Notes under the pieces: generated by a model
Told to the model about the DNA's origin: nothing
The model's input: the letters and a program-made list of their open reading frames with translations, nothing else
The model's database searches: none
Shown here: positions 17,760 to 27,911 of the stretch, in pieces
Numbering within the stretch: position 1 is the stretch's first letter
How the letters are laid out: each line of letters begins with the position of its first letter
Made by a program: the position numbers and the translations under genes
NCBI GenBank assembly: GCA_938074565.1
Contig: CALJEQ010000001.1
Location: 62,001 to 126,000 of the forward strand
Direction of reading: 5' to 3'
Source of the DNA: an uncultured Alkaliphilus sp.
GTDB lineage: Bacteria; Bacillota; Clostridia; Peptostreptococcales; Natronincolaceae
DNA length: 64,000 bases

Positions 17760-19166
17760 TTATCGTTTCATGTTTACTACTTCTTGAAGCATTTCATCAC
17801 TGGTGGTAATAATTCTCGAATTTGCTTGGAATCCTCTTTGGGTAGTAATCATACTAGTAAATTCTCTTGAAAGGTCAACATTTGACATTTCCAGAGCTCC
17901 AGGATTTAGACTTCCAAACCCACCTGAACCAGGAACACCAACAATAGCTTGTCCTGAGTTTGAAGTGGTACGGTACATATTAGAAGATGTTTTTTCTAAA
18001 CCTGCTGGATTTTTAAAGTTAGCCAATGCTATTTGCCCTAAAATTCTTCTTTGACCATTATCAAATACCCCCATAACCTCACCTGTGGAAGCAATGGTAA
18101 AGTCATCTAATGTTCCTTGCTTAAACCCATCAACACTGGTTGCTGAAGCAGTAGATGTGTTGGCAAACATAGTTATTTTGTTATGATTAATCTCAAAAGA
18201 AACAATACCTGCACCATTAGTTAAGCCACCTGGTATTTGTAGGTTCATTTGACCTCCAGCAACTAATCTGCCGTTGCTGTTAAATTCAATAATCGCGGGG
18301 TTAGCTAATGTACTTCCAAATTCATCATCACCTGCTGCTGGGTTAGTTGCCAGTGTCATACTTCCATCTTTATGTAAGTAGAAAGTTTCCACCTGAAATC
18401 TACTATTACCATTATCTTCTTGTATCTTTACAAATACTTGCTTAATACGGTGTATTCCACCAAGATTATCATATGTTTCAAAAGTCGTCTCTCTAGCTAT
18501 TGAATCCTCAAAAGCAGGATTAATTTCATATGCTATCTTACCATTTGGTAAAGTTTTTTGTAGGTAAACAGCGTCAGTATCAGTATCATCTGTTGCGATT
18601 ACATTTGCCGCTAAACTCACTTTAGTTTCACTGTTTAAATTACCTTCAAATCCAACCTTTTCTGTAACCTTTGCATCGAAAGAAGTAGCTTTAGAAATCT
18701 GTAATCCTTCTAGAGAAGACTTTAATACACCATTTTGATCAGCCATATATCCTAATACTCTATAGCCTTCAGCTGTTACTAAATTCCCCGCTTGATCTAA
18801 AGCAAAGTTACCAGCTCTTGAATAACTTCTATTTAGAAAATTAGGATCATCCGCAACGATGAAGAAACCATCACCATTAACCATTAAGTCTGTATTATAG
18901 TCTGTTCTTTCAACAGCTCCTCTAATATGAAAAGTATCCATTGAAGCAACATTAATCCCAAGACCTACTTGTTGTGGATTAGTTCCACCTTTTCCTCCCT
19001 GTGGTGATCCAGCACCCCTTAAGGTTTGACTGAAAACTTCTTGGAAGGTTACTCTTGAACCTTTAAAACCTACAGTGTTAACATTAGCGATATTATTACC
19101 GATAACATCCATTCGAGTTTGGTGGGCTCTCAAACCCGAAACAGCAGAAAACATTGATCTCATCAT
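17760..19166 (-). CDS. flgE: Flagellar hook protein FlgE
   Basis: FlgE is the structural subunit of the hook. The 468 residues show the conserved N-terminal motif of flagellar rod/hook proteins (SAVSGLRAHQTRMDVIGNNI) and the hook-type segment NVNTVGFKGSRVTFQEVF. Central domains follow, and then the C-terminal heptad-repeat helix near LSREFTSMITTQRGFQANSR. Start is ATG with AGGAGG ten bases upstream. It follows flgD and a small hook-operon gene. Longer than Bacillus FlgG-type rod proteins, which supports hook rather than distal rod. Confidence 0.95.
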   Translation of the reverse strand: MMRSMFSAVSGLRAHQTRMDVIGNNIANVNTVGFKGSRVTFQEVFSQTLRGAGSPQGGKGGTNPQQVGLGINVASMDTFHIRGAVERTDYNTDLMVNGDGFFIVADDPNFLNRSYSRAGNFALDQAGNLVTAEGYRVLGYMADQNGVLKSSLEGLQISKATSFDAKVTEKVGFEGNLNSETKVSLAANVIATDDTDTDAVYLQKTLPNGKIAYEINPAFEDSIARETTFETYDNLGGIHRIKQVFVKIQEDNGNSRFQVETFYLHKDGSMTLATNPAAGDDEFGSTLANPAIIEFNSNGRLVAGGQMNLQIPGGLTNGAGIVSFEINHNKITMFANTSTASATSVDGFKQGTLDDFTIASTGEVMGVFDNGQRRILGQIALANFKNPAGLEKTSSNMYRTTSNSGQAIVGVPGSGGFGSLNPGALEMSNVDLSREFTSMITTQRGFQANSRIITTSDEMLQEVVNMKR

Positions 19167-19249
19167 ATTTTATTGACCTCCTATCATTTTTTTGGTGCTC
19201 CATCTCCTCCATCTATCAGAGATGGATAAGCCTCCATAGTTGGTCCGGC

Positions 19250-19627
19250 CTAAATAATTACAGCACCATCGATATTTGTAAATACATTTTCCTTTAACTG
19301 TTCTTCAACAGCGGCAGTAATCACCGTCTTATTTGAAACACTGGCAACAAATACTTTGTTATCCATCATTATTAACGTTTCTTTAATTCCCTTTTTAGAA
19401 GCAATGTTGAGGGCCTGATCAAGTCTCGTCATATCCTGTGGTGTCAATGTAATGTTTCTCTTTTCTAGCCTCTCGATAGCATGTTTTGAAAATTTTAGCT
19501 CTTTATTTTGTTGTAATTGTTGTTGAAGTATTTGATTAAAATTAGAATTATCCTTATAATTTTGCTTTAGTTGATTGATCTTAGGCTGTTGTAAGGAGTT
19601 AGGTTTAATTTTAATGTCATTGTACAA
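19250..19627 (-). CDS. Flagellar operon protein, TIGR02530 family
   Basis: This short protein (about 125 residues) belongs to a family found only between flgD and flgE in Gram-positive flagellar operons. Its function is not established. A polar glutamine-rich N-terminus leads to a conserved part with KFSKHAIERLEKRNI and, near the end, DNKVFVASVSNKTVITA. I place the start at the TTG at 19627, which has AGGAGG seven bases upstream. A GTG at 19645 lies inside or before that site. A role in hook assembly is inferred from position only. Confidence 0.82.
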   Translation of the reverse strand: MYNDIKIKPNSLQQPKINQLKQNYKDNSNFNQILQQQLQQNKELKFSKHAIERLEKRNITLTPQDMTRLDQALNIASKKGIKETLIMMDNKVFVASVSNKTVITAAVEEQLKENVFTNIDGAVII

Positions 19628-19662
19628 TGTTATCCCTCCTACCACCTATTTCTTTAAAACAT

Positions 19663-20103
19663 TTATGCTTCGTTACTTTCTTTAACAACAGTTTCGCTGG
19701 AGGCTGTTTCTTTAGGAGTTTCAGCTTTCTCGTTACTAACTATGTTTATATTAAACTTATTTGCAATCGCCCTCATTGTTAGATTAATAGAATCTAACGT
19801 GCCTGCAATTGTGCTTTGACTTTTAACCATATTGTTATTCATTTGAGTAATGTGATCCATTACAGAAAGCTGCGTATTCTTTAGAGTATCATTAAGATTT
19901 TGCATTTGCTCTAAAGATGTAAATTGAGCCATTTGTGCTATAAACTCTCTATCCTCCATTGGGTTAAGAGGGTCTTGATTCTGCATTTGAGTAATCAGTA
20001 GTTTTAAGAACATATCCTTGTTAACTTCATTAGATTTTTTGTTTTTTCCACTACCGTCATATATTTCTTTATTATTATATAATACCTCTGTAACATTGCT
20101 CAT
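19663..20103 (-). CDS. flgD: Hook assembly scaffold protein FlgD
   Basis: FlgD caps the growing hook and is needed for FlgE polymerisation. The first half contains the family signature [19 protein letters not shown] and [16 protein letters not shown]. The protein (146 residues) ends with a polar tail and lacks the larger C-terminal domains of enterobacterial FlgD, as is usual in Firmicutes. I use the ATG at 20103, which has AAAGGAGG at good spacing. An ATG at 20136 would overlap the end of fliK. Confidence 0.92.
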   Translation of the reverse strand: MSNVTEVLYNNKEIYDGSGKNKKSNEVNKDMFLKLLITQMQNQDPLNPMEDREFIAQMAQFTSLEQMQNLNDTLKNTQLSVMDHITQMNNNMVKSQSTIAGTLDSINLTMRAIANKFNINIVSNEKAETPKETASSETVVKESNEA

Positions 20104-20119
20104 TTTTAGCTCGCCTCCT

Positions 20120-21472
20120 TTATACAAGTCCATCAAATTTAGAATTAACTAAATAGGGGTTGCCACTTCTTGCTTCTTCAACATAAGACATATGCTGTAT
20201 TCCCATATTTGAATTAGGTTGTTGTACTTTTTTGACTTTAAGCTTATTCTTTTGTTGTAAAAAAGATTTAGTTCCATTAAAGTCCTGCTGGTTATGACCC
20301 ACAGAAACCTCTAAACTTGAAACATTAATTCCTTTTTCCCCCAACGAAATCTTTAACTGACTTAAGTTAGAATCAATTAATTCTTTTATTTGTTGATTTT
20401 CAGCATAAACCTTTGCAGTCATAGAACCTTTATCCATGGAAATATTGATAAACAGATTACCCAAGTTTTCAGGCATTAACTGTATTCTCATTTCACTCTT
20501 TCCATTTTGCGTTAGTAGATCTACTTTACTAACTACTTGTTGAATTAACGTCTTAGGATCAACTTGAATTGATTCTTGTTGCTCCATATGGGTAATAACT
20601 TGTTGTATTTGCTTGAAGCCCTCTAAAGGAATTTCATTAGTAGCTACGGTTGCCTCTGGAATTTCTTCAACTACTACTTCTTCAACTAACGAAGTATCCT
20701 TTTTTATTTCTTTTACCTTAACTTCGGCAGTTAGATCTATTTCTGACACCATAAAATCTTCCACTTCATTACCTACCTGCACTTCAACTGCTGATTCCTT
20801 TAAGTTTAGGTTTTGTGCTGGATTAAGTTTGTTAAAATTATTAATATTAGTGTCAGTACCACTTAAGACTTTAACTGTTTTATCTTCAATAACAACCTCT
20901 TCTACTTCTGATAATTTTGTTTTTAATTCTTCTAATGCTACTGGTAGACTACTCTTAATTTCTTCTAAATTAAATAGCATAGCTTCTGAAAAAACAACTT
21001 CTTCCATCTCTGAAATATGGGTTTTAATGAATTCTATTGACTCTTTCAATTCACCTTGTAACTGAGTCAATATTGCTGGTTGCAGTTCCTCCATCAAAAC
21101 TTCAATTTCCTTTAAAGCTTCAACTTCTGTAACTTCACCTTCATCCAATTGAATCAATATTAACTGTAATTGTTGTAATAATGACTCCACCGCCAGCAAA
21201 CTATCTTTTTTACATTCTTCAGTAACGTCTTCATCCACGATTTTTTCTTTTACAGCATCCTGTTGTTTTGGCTGTATAGTTGCTAGGTTTTTGGCTTCCG
21301 TTTTTATCTCTAAAGAATTGTTTGTAGTAGGTGTTGTTGTCTTTGTGTCATTAAAAGCATTCATCTTCCCAATAAAAACGTCTCCAAAATTTTTATTACC
21401 TTCTAACTTTTTATTGATTTTTTGATGTTGTTGTCCAGTAACCTCTTTTGTATTAAGTATCATATCTATCAT
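20120..21472 (-). CDS. fliK: Flagellar hook-length control protein FliK
   Basis: FliK measures hook length and triggers FlhB to switch export specificity. The protein of about 450 residues has a long, acidic, low-complexity middle (roughly 80-290, rich in Glu/Val/Lys). The globular C-terminal hook-length domain holds the conserved stretch [19 protein letters not shown] and ends with a glutamine/lysine-rich tail. The start is taken at the ATG at 21472, eleven bases after AGGAGG. A GTG at 21484 abuts that site. Sequence outside the C-terminal domain is not conserved, so the call depends on that domain and on position. Confidence 0.9.
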   Translation of the reverse strand: MIDMILNTKEVTGQQHQKINKKLEGNKNFGDVFIGKMNAFNDTKTTTPTTNNSLEIKTEAKNLATIQPKQQDAVKEKIVDEDVTEECKKDSLLAVESLLQQLQLILIQLDEGEVTEVEALKEIEVLMEELQPAILTQLQGELKESIEFIKTHISEMEEVVFSEAMLFNLEEIKSSLPVALEELKTKLSEVEEVVIEDKTVKVLSGTDTNINNFNKLNPAQNLNLKESAVEVQVGNEVEDFMVSEIDLTAEVKVKEIKKDTSLVEEVVVEEIPEATVATNEIPLEGFKQIQQVITHMEQQESIQVDPKTLIQQVVSKVDLLTQNGKSEMRIQLMPENLGNLFINISMDKGSMTAKVYAENQQIKELIDSNLSQLKISLGEKGINVSSLEVSVGHNQQDFNGTKSFLQQKNKLKVKKVQQPNSNMGIQHMSYVEEARSGNPYLVNSKFDGLV

Positions 21473-21509
21473 CTTCTCTTTCACCTCCTTTCGTTATTTT
21501 ATTTTCCCT

Positions 21510-22748
21510 TTAATTAATCATTAATTTTTTTGATAGCTCCACCGATCTTGAGGTATCCAACTCTTTCAATAAATTTGCTACAAGGGAAGGTTTTAGTTTT
21601 CTCAATACATCCACCACTAATTGTTCTTGTGTAAAAGTTACTTCTACGCCATTTTCCAGTTGGTGTTTTTGATATACTTGATTCCCTCTAAGCATTTGCT
21701 CTACAATATTTGTAAGCTCTTTAATTGGCATTCGTTGATATACTATGGCTAATTCCTCTAATTTCGTATGATACTCTTGAAAAACCAGTGTAGATGCTGC
21801 CAAATTACTTGATAACCCTACAGTGTCATCGTTAAGTTTTTCCAACTCATTAATGGCTTCGTAAAGATCAACTATAAACTCTTGATCCTTTACATTTGCC
21901 AATATCCTCCCTGCTTTATCCACTGGAAGGTTTTGATAAATTAGCGCCAGATCTCTTTTGTTAAATTTATTGTTAGTTCCTAGTTCTTCTACTAATTCTT
22001 CTGGTAAACTTTCTTTATAAACTTCTGCCATTTCTATAAGTTGTAGATTTCGTTGTTTATTACCTTGAATTTTTTTTTCTACCTCCATTTTTCTTGAAGG
22101 CTTCAATCTGAATGTAATCTTTTGTTGAAGGTCTTCATCGAGATATTGAATAAGTGTTGCACTTTGTTCCACTGAAAGCTTGCTGAAAACTAAAGGTAAC
22201 ATTTCTAATGTCAACTCACCAGAAGCAAATGTTCTTTCAATTTCTTTAATAGCATCACTGGTTTTTAATGAAGTGTAATGCTTTAATAAAACATCAGCAG
22301 CATTTTCTTTATCCAATTCCAGTTCAGCTAAAATTCTTTGAAATGAATCATCCTTTAATTCAGCACGACGAAGAATTTCCCTTACACGAGACATTTTAGT
22401 GCTATTCTCTCTGTTCAATAATATAATTAAATCATTATAAAGCTGTTGGTCTTCTGCTTTAATAATTTGAAGCTTATCTGCTAATCTTTCTTCTTCATAA
22501 GTAATATATTGTTTTGCAATATACACCTTTAGTTGTTGTTCTTCTTCTTTTGATGGTTTTTTTGCAAATCCCGACCCTATATTACCTGGTAATAAGGAAG
22601 ATAGCACTTTATCAGCTTTAAACCTAAAATCTTGATTAGCATAGTATACTATGGCTACTGTTAAGATAGGCACCATTAAAAAAGCTATTAAAATAATAAT
22701 GATTGGTTTAATCTTTCCTGATTTCTTCATCTCTTCACTAATGGCCAT
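21510..22748 (-). CDS. MgtE_N-like flagellar membrane protein (MotE/YlxF-type, expanded)
   Basis: The gene lies between fliJ and fliK, where Firmicutes usually carry ylxF/motE. The N-terminus has one membrane helix (about residues 15-36), so most of the 412 residues probably face the periplasmic side. I see at least three MgtE_N-like helical repeats: around LPLVFSKLSVEQSATLIQYL, LALIYQNLPVDKAGRILANV and LAIVYQRMPIKELTNIV. A fourth, near the C-terminus, is DVLRKLKPSLVANLLKELD. This is about twice as long as typical YlxF. MotE-like proteins act as chaperones for the stator in other bacteria; a similar role here is an inference. Confidence 0.75.
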   Translation of the reverse strand: MAISEEMKKSGKIKPIIIILIAFLMVPILTVAIVYYANQDFRFKADKVLSSLLPGNIGSGFAKKPSKEEEQQLKVYIAKQYITYEEERLADKLQIIKAEDQQLYNDLIILLNRENSTKMSRVREILRRAELKDDSFQRILAELELDKENAADVLLKHYTSLKTSDAIKEIERTFASGELTLEMLPLVFSKLSVEQSATLIQYLDEDLQQKITFRLKPSRKMEVEKKIQGNKQRNLQLIEMAEVYKESLPEELVEELGTNNKFNKRDLALIYQNLPVDKAGRILANVKDQEFIVDLYEAINELEKLNDDTVGLSSNLAASTLVFQEYHTKLEELAIVYQRMPIKELTNIVEQMLRGNQVYQKHQLENGVEVTFTQEQLVVDVLRKLKPSLVANLLKELDTSRSVELSKKLMIN

Positions 22749-22758
22749 CATATCCTCC

Positions 22759-23202
22759 TTATTTGCTGGCTGTCTTGTAGGAAACCAGTTGATCTAAAAG
22801 CATTTCTTCTTCTTTTAGTTGAGCATAATTATATTCTTCATAATCTTTTTCTTTTAAAATATTAAACACTTTATTCTGTTTTTTAGCTTCCATTAGCTGT
22901 ACTCTACAATTATCAACCTTTTTTTCGCAAACTTCTACTGTAACTTTTTGTTTAGAAATTAATTGGTCAACAAATTGCATTTTAGAAGCAAAGAACTGTA
23001 AGTCTTTTATTTGTAATTTACTGTTTGACTTTGACCTAATTTCATCAGTCATGGTTGTTTTTTGATTTATCAAATTTGTTAATTGGTCTTCCTCTTGTCT
23101 TAGTGATTTACTAGCTATACCGAGATTTGCTTTTTTGCTTTCTTCTTCTTTTTCTTTCAATTTTAATATCGACTCAAACCGAAAGGAAAATTTAGTGGCC
23201 AT
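22759..23202 (-). CDS. fliJ: Flagellar export chaperone FliJ
   Basis: FliJ is the coiled-coil stalk protein that fits in the centre of the FliI ATPase ring and helps couple ATP hydrolysis to export. The 147 residues are almost wholly charged and helical, with long heptad stretches. They begin with the typical FSFRFESILKLKEKEEE. It follows fliI directly. Sequence similarity in this family is low, but length, coiled coil and position support the call. Confidence 0.9.
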   Translation of the reverse strand: MATKFSFRFESILKLKEKEEESKKANLGIASKSLRQEEDQLTNLINQKTTMTDEIRSKSNSKLQIKDLQFFASKMQFVDQLISKQKVTVEVCEKKVDNCRVQLMEAKKQNKVFNILKEKDYEEYNYAQLKEEEMLLDQLVSYKTASK

Positions 23203-23219
23203 TTTGCAACCTCCCTTTT

Positions 23220-24536
23220 TTAATCATTCAATAAAGTCTTTAATCTCTCTAATGTTGTTATATAAGAAGATTCCTCATGGGTACTCTGTTTCAAGAAATC
23301 ATTGATAATATCTATCTTACTAATGGCATAATCAACCTTCGGATTAGTTCCTCTAACATAAGCCCCTATATTTATTAAGTCCTCTGACTCCCTATATATT
23401 GATAAAAGCTCTTTAATCTTACTGGCAATTGATAAATGTTCATTATCAATGATGTTATTCATTACCCTACTAATACTGGCTAGTACATCTATGGCAGGAT
23501 AATGATTTTTATTTGCCATTTTCCTTGACAAAACAATATGTCCATCAAGAATCCCTCTAACAGCATCTGCAATAGGTTCATTCATGTCATCTCCGTCCAC
23601 CAAAACGGTATATAACCCTGTGATAGCCCCTTTATCAGATGTCCCTGATCTTTCCAATAGCCTCGGTAAAATGGCGAAAACAGATGGTGTATATCCCTTA
23701 GTTACAGGTGGCTCTCCAATAGCCAAGCCTACTTCTCTTTGGGCCATAGAGAATCTAGTTAATGAATCCATCAATAGCATTACATTTTTACCTTCATCTC
23801 TAAAATACTCTGCAATGGAAGTTGCCAGTAATGCCCCTTTCATCCTCACTAAAGGTGGTTGATCTGACGTTGCCACAATTACAACTGAACGTTTTAGCCC
23901 ATCTTCTTGCAAGTCATTGTCAATGAATTCTGCAACTTCTCTACCACGTTCTCCAATTAAAGCAATTACATTAACATCTGCTTGGGTATTTCTAGCAATC
24001 ATTCCTAGCATGGTACTTTTACCAACACCACTACCAGCAAATATCCCGATTCTTTGCCCATTTCCACAGGTTAAAAGTCCATCAATTGTTCTTATCCCCA
24101 CTGAAAGAGGTTCATTTATTTTAGTTCTAGTTAGTGGATTAGGTGGTGTTCCCATTACAGGATAGGTTTTATTTGCACTAATAGGACCTTTACCATCAAT
24201 CGGATTACCTAATCCATCCAATACTCTACCCAATAAAGCATGTCCCACCTTGATCTCCATAGAGGTTCCAGTAGCTTCAACTTTACTACCTGGACCAATC
24301 CCCTCCATTTCCCCTAAGGGCATTAATAAAACACTCTTATCCTTAAAGCCCACCACTTCAGCCATTACAGGTTTAACTCCCTTTAAAGTGTAAATAATAC
24401 ACACTTCGCCTATTTTAACAGCAGGGCCCTTAGATTCAATGGTTAGTCCTATCACTTGTGAAACCTTACCTGTATATTTAATTAAATCTGCATTAAATAA
24501 AGATTCATTATACTTATGAATTATGTTATTATCCAT
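23220..24536 (-). CDS. fliI: Flagellum-specific export ATPase FliI
   Basis: FliI is the F1-beta-like ATPase of the flagellar type III secretion apparatus. Walker A (AGSGVGKS, residues 167-174 from the ATG at 24536), Walker B-type VMLLMDSLTRF and the characteristic GEPPVTKGYTPSVFA are all present, and length is normal. It overlaps the end of fliH by eight bases. A GTG three codons upstream is an alternative start, and neither has a strong ribosome-binding site, which fits translational coupling to fliH. FliH and FliJ, its regulators, flank it. Confidence 0.96.
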   Translation of the reverse strand: MDNNIIHKYNESLFNADLIKYTGKVSQVIGLTIESKGPAVKIGEVCIIYTLKGVKPVMAEVVGFKDKSVLLMPLGEMEGIGPGSKVEATGTSMEIKVGHALLGRVLDGLGNPIDGKGPISANKTYPVMGTPPNPLTRTKINEPLSVGIRTIDGLLTCGNGQRIGIFAGSGVGKSTMLGMIARNTQADVNVIALIGERGREVAEFIDNDLQEDGLKRSVVIVATSDQPPLVRMKGALLATSIAEYFRDEGKNVMLLMDSLTRFSMAQREVGLAIGEPPVTKGYTPSVFAILPRLLERSGTSDKGAITGLYTVLVDGDDMNEPIADAVRGILDGHIVLSRKMANKNHYPAIDVLASISRVMNNIIDNEHLSIASKIKELLSIYRESEDLINIGAYVRGTNPKVDYAISKIDIINDFLKQSTHEESSYITTLERLKTLLND

Positions 24537-25314
24537 TGTCCACACTCGCTTCTAAAAGCTCACTAAATAATTTTTCAACTGTTCTTATTTGAGTCTCAAT
24601 ACTAGAATCTATTGTACCTGATAATGTATCTATTAGAATACTACCAGCAGGTAATGATGGTTCACACTTTACTTCTAAGCTTTCTATTCCATCTGTCATC
24701 ATATAAACCTTATTTTTTGAAGCATTTACTACATCATAATCTTCTTTACTCACTCTTATAATTAAGGATTCTGTAAAGGTTGACTTCTTTAATCCTTCTC
24801 TTATTAAATTAAGCAACAATTGATTATCTTCTTTTATTTCATGGTCTATTACCTTTTTAACAGAAGATATAACTAATTGAATAATATCTTTTTCCAATTC
24901 TCCTGCCATTTTTTTCTTATCTAAAAAAGTTTGATGCTTTATTTCCGCTGCTTCTTGTATAATGTCTTCCATTTCAAGGTAACCAGCCTCTTTTCCAGCA
25001 ATTAATCCTTCTTGAAATCCATCTTCTTTGGCTTTTTGGAAAATAGATTTACTATCATTATAGGCTTCTTGGATAATCATTTGAGCTTCTTTTTCAGCAT
25101 CGCTGATAATTTGTCCACTTCGTTCCTCTGCCTCATTAATCATGGCTTCTATTCCCATAGTAAGTTCTTCCATGTCAACTTCTTCAGTTGCTTCTTCAAC
25201 TTTTTCAAACTCTTCCTGCTTCATTTGTATGATGTCATGAAGATCAGCTAAACTTATTTCCTTTTTTTCTCCTAATAATATTTCGGAGGATTTAAATACT
25301 CTAGGTCTAGGCAA
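24529..25314 (-). CDS. fliH: Flagellar assembly protein FliH
   Basis: FliH binds FliI and holds it at the export gate and C-ring. The 261 residues include a long charged coiled-coil region (about 25-130) and a C-terminal FliH/V-type ATPase subunit E-like domain. The start is a TTG that overlaps the fliG stop region (TTGCCTAG), with GGAGGAG about ten bases upstream inside fliG, so it depends on coupling to fliG translation. It lies between fliG and fliI, as normal. Confidence 0.9.
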   Translation of the reverse strand: MPRPRVFKSSEILLGEKKEISLADLHDIIQMKQEEFEKVEEATEEVDMEELTMGIEAMINEAEERSGQIISDAEKEAQMIIQEAYNDSKSIFQKAKEDGFQEGLIAGKEAGYLEMEDIIQEAAEIKHQTFLDKKKMAGELEKDIIQLVISSVKKVIDHEIKEDNQLLLNLIREGLKKSTFTESLIIRVSKEDYDVVNASKNKVYMMTDGIESLEVKCEPSLPAGSILIDTLSGTIDSSIETQIRTVEKLFSELLEASVDNG

Positions 25315-26326
25315 TTATCTCATCTCCTCCACCACGGGCAATAATGATTTCACCTGCTTCTTCTAATTTTCTGATGATATTTACAATCTTCTGTTGAGCT
25401 TCTTCTACATCTCTTAATCTAACTGGTCCTAAGAAGTCCATATCTTCCTTAATCATCTCTGCCATACGCTTAGACATGTTGGAGTAGATAACATTTGTAA
25501 CTTCTTCTGTAGCTCCTTTTAATGCAACAGCCAATTCTTTATTATCAATTTCTCTAATAAATCTTTGAATTGATGTACTATCAAGACTAATGATGTCTTC
25601 AAATACAAACATTCTCTTACGAATTTCTTCCGCTAACTCTGCGTCTTGAACTTCTAATGTATCCATAATATTCTTTTCTGTACCACGATCGACTGCATTA
25701 AGAATATCCACAATAGATTGGATACCTCCTGCTGAAGTATAGTCTTGACTCACTAAAGAAGATAGTTTTCGTTCCAACACCATTTCTACTTCTTTAATAA
25801 TTTCTGGTGAAGTACGGTCCATAACAGCTATTCTTTGAGCAACTTCTGACTGCTTTACTTGTGGTAAGGCAGATAATATTTGTGCTGACTGGATTGACGG
25901 TAAATAGGATAATATTAAAGCTATGGTTTGTGGATGTTCATTTTGGATAAAATTTAATAATTGACTTGGATCTGCTTTACGGGCAAAGTCAAAGGGCTTT
26001 ACCTGTAATGAAGCAGTTAATTTATTAATTATATCCATAGCTTTTTGGGAACCTAACGCCTTTTCCAATACATCTTTAGCATAGTTAATACCACCTTCAG
26101 AAATATACTCTTGAGCTATACAGACTTCATAAAATTCTTCAAGTATCCTTTCCTTTTCTGTAGGAGAAACCTTACGCATATTTGCTATTTCCAATGTTAA
26201 TTCTTCAATTTCTTCTTCATTCAAATGTTTAAATATTTGCGCAGAAAATTCTGGCCCAAGGCTGATTAGTAAAATCGCGGCCTTTTCCTTCCCTGTCAAT
26301 TCACCTTTTACGGATTTTCTAGCCAT
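25307..26326 (-). CDS. fliG: Flagellar motor switch protein FliG
   Basis: FliG is the C-ring protein that interacts with the MotA stator and sets rotation direction. The 339 residues contain the N-terminal MS-ring-binding domain, the middle armadillo domain with EHPQTIALILSYL, and the C-terminal torque domain. The charged residues of the torque helix are around QRFIREIDNKELAVALKG. Length is normal. It lies between fliF and fliH. Confidence 0.97.
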   Translation of the reverse strand: MARKSVKGELTGKEKAAILLISLGPEFSAQIFKHLNEEEIEELTLEIANMRKVSPTEKERILEEFYEVCIAQEYISEGGINYAKDVLEKALGSQKAMDIINKLTASLQVKPFDFARKADPSQLLNFIQNEHPQTIALILSYLPSIQSAQILSALPQVKQSEVAQRIAVMDRTSPEIIKEVEMVLERKLSSLVSQDYTSAGGIQSIVDILNAVDRGTEKNIMDTLEVQDAELAEEIRKRMFVFEDIISLDSTSIQRFIREIDNKELAVALKGATEEVTNVIYSNMSKRMAEMIKEDMDFLGPVRLRDVEEAQQKIVNIIRKLEEAGEIIIARGGGDEIIA

Positions 26327-26336
26327 CCTATCACCT

Positions 26337-27887
26337 CTAATCTTCGCTTAACCAGTTTCGGAGTAATTGAGCTACTGCATCTGGTTTTTTATTTACTAGT
26401 TTTTCTATCTGTTGTTTAACCTGTGAACCACTAAGTTCCAGTTCAAGTTCTTCAAGTTCTTCTTGAACTATTGTTTCTCTAACAGGTGGCAATTCAACTT
26501 TTTTACGTTTTCTAAGCACTGATGCTGATAATACTGAAACAGCTATTACGAAGGTAGCTAATATTCCCCAAACCCATAAAGGTAAACCTAAAAGACCACC
26601 CGTGTTAGTTTGTGCCGTATCAAAAGCTGCCTTCCACTGATCTTCTAACGAATTGCTGAATTCTTGTACCCCTACTTGAACTACTCTTGTATCTAATCCC
26701 GCAGCTGCTGAGATAATGTTTTGCAATTCTTTTCTTTCTTCATCGGATAACTCTCCGTTATTTACTGCTTTACTATTAATGTAAACAGCAACAGTTACAT
26801 CCTTTACTTGTCCTTGCGACTTTACTATTTTTTTACGCAATTCATTTATTTCATAATTAATCGTTCTGCTTGCCTCTTCAAATTTTGATTCACTTTCGCT
26901 GGGTTCAACATATTGAACAATATCTTCATTGTTTGAATCAGTACCAGGCTCTCCGCCACGACTTTGATTAACAGAACTACTTTCTAATTCTTGTAAACTT
27001 CTTATAATTCCTGTAGTTTCACCATCTATTGGTGGCGAAAACTCTTTTATCTCAGTAACTTCACTATCAAAATCTAATCGAACATTGGTCATAACTACAA
27101 CATTACCATACCCATATACTGTAGAAAGAAAGTCAGTAATGCTCTTTTCTAAGTCCCTTTTAATAACTTGATTTAGATTGAGTTGACCACCTAAATCAAA
27201 AACTTCCCCGTCCTTCTTTTGTGTATTAAGCACACGTCCATCACTACCATGAACAGTAACATTTTCTGTATCTAACCCCTGCACTGCATTAGCAATTAAC
27301 ACAGCTATTCCATTGACACTATTTGCATCAATGGTTGAGTAAGGCTCAATATCTAAAAAAACCGCAGCTTTAGAAGCACTTTCATTATTATTAAAAACAA
27401 AACCGCTTTTTTCTGGAACAGTTAAATGAACCACTGCTTTTTTCACACCAGGGATTTCTTCAATTGTTTGAGCTAAATAATTTTGTTGTGCTATTAAAAA
27501 ACGTTGCGACCTTTCTTCACTAGTCATCATAAATGAATTAGAAAATGCATCTTCATAAGAAAACCTAGCGGCTGGTAATCCTTGTGTAGCAACAACTACT
27601 TGTGCTCGATTTGCATCTTGTTTTGATACTAAAATAGTGCTACTACTGTCACCAAACTTAGCCTTTATACTATTAGATTCTAAGACATTTAAAACATCAC
27701 CCGACTGCTTAGGATCAAGGTTGTTATATAAAACTACGTATTCTGTTTTAGTAAAGTATAGTATTAGACCGGTTAAAGTAAGTAATATAAAGACGGTGGA
27801 TAATGCTATTTTTATTTTCTGACTCGTCTGTAGTCCTTGAAAATAGTCATTAAGCTGCCCACTGACTTTCCCGAATGCTTCTGCCAT
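26337..27887 (-). CDS. fliF: Flagellar MS-ring protein FliF
   Basis: FliF builds the MS ring and is the first basal-body structure. The 516 residues have two membrane segments (about 27-45 and 435-457). Between them lies the large periplasmic region with ring-building motifs, including the conserved LVSKQDANRAQVVVATQGLP. A C-terminal cytoplasmic tail ends in the FliG-binding peptide near QLLRNWLSED. The polar insertion around residues 290-330 is a variable, probably exposed loop. It lies between fliE and fliG. Confidence 0.97.
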   Translation of the reverse strand: MAEAFGKVSGQLNDYFQGLQTSQKIKIALSTVFILLTLTGLILYFTKTEYVVLYNNLDPKQSGDVLNVLESNSIKAKFGDSSSTILVSKQDANRAQVVVATQGLPAARFSYEDAFSNSFMMTSEERSQRFLIAQQNYLAQTIEEIPGVKKAVVHLTVPEKSGFVFNNNESASKAAVFLDIEPYSTIDANSVNGIAVLIANAVQGLDTENVTVHGSDGRVLNTQKKDGEVFDLGGQLNLNQVIKRDLEKSITDFLSTVYGYGNVVVMTNVRLDFDSEVTEIKEFSPPIDGETTGIIRSLQELESSSVNQSRGGEPGTDSNNEDIVQYVEPSESESKFEEASRTINYEINELRKKIVKSQGQVKDVTVAVYINSKAVNNGELSDEERKELQNIISAAAGLDTRVVQVGVQEFSNSLEDQWKAAFDTAQTNTGGLLGLPLWVWGILATFVIAVSVLSASVLRKRKKVELPPVRETIVQEELEELELELSGSQVKQQIEKLVNKKPDAVAQLLRNWLSED

Positions 27888-27911
27888 TAATTCACCTCTT
27901 TCCTGCTGGTA

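Noticed and set aside
19196-19240. Small hairpin (CCATCT/AGATGG) before flgE as a regulator
   Set aside because: Only six base pairs; not distinguishable from chance.
20613-21065. 150-residue plus-strand frame opposite fliK
   Set aside because: Serine/threonine-rich mirror of the acidic fliK repeat region; no promoter or ribosome-binding site.
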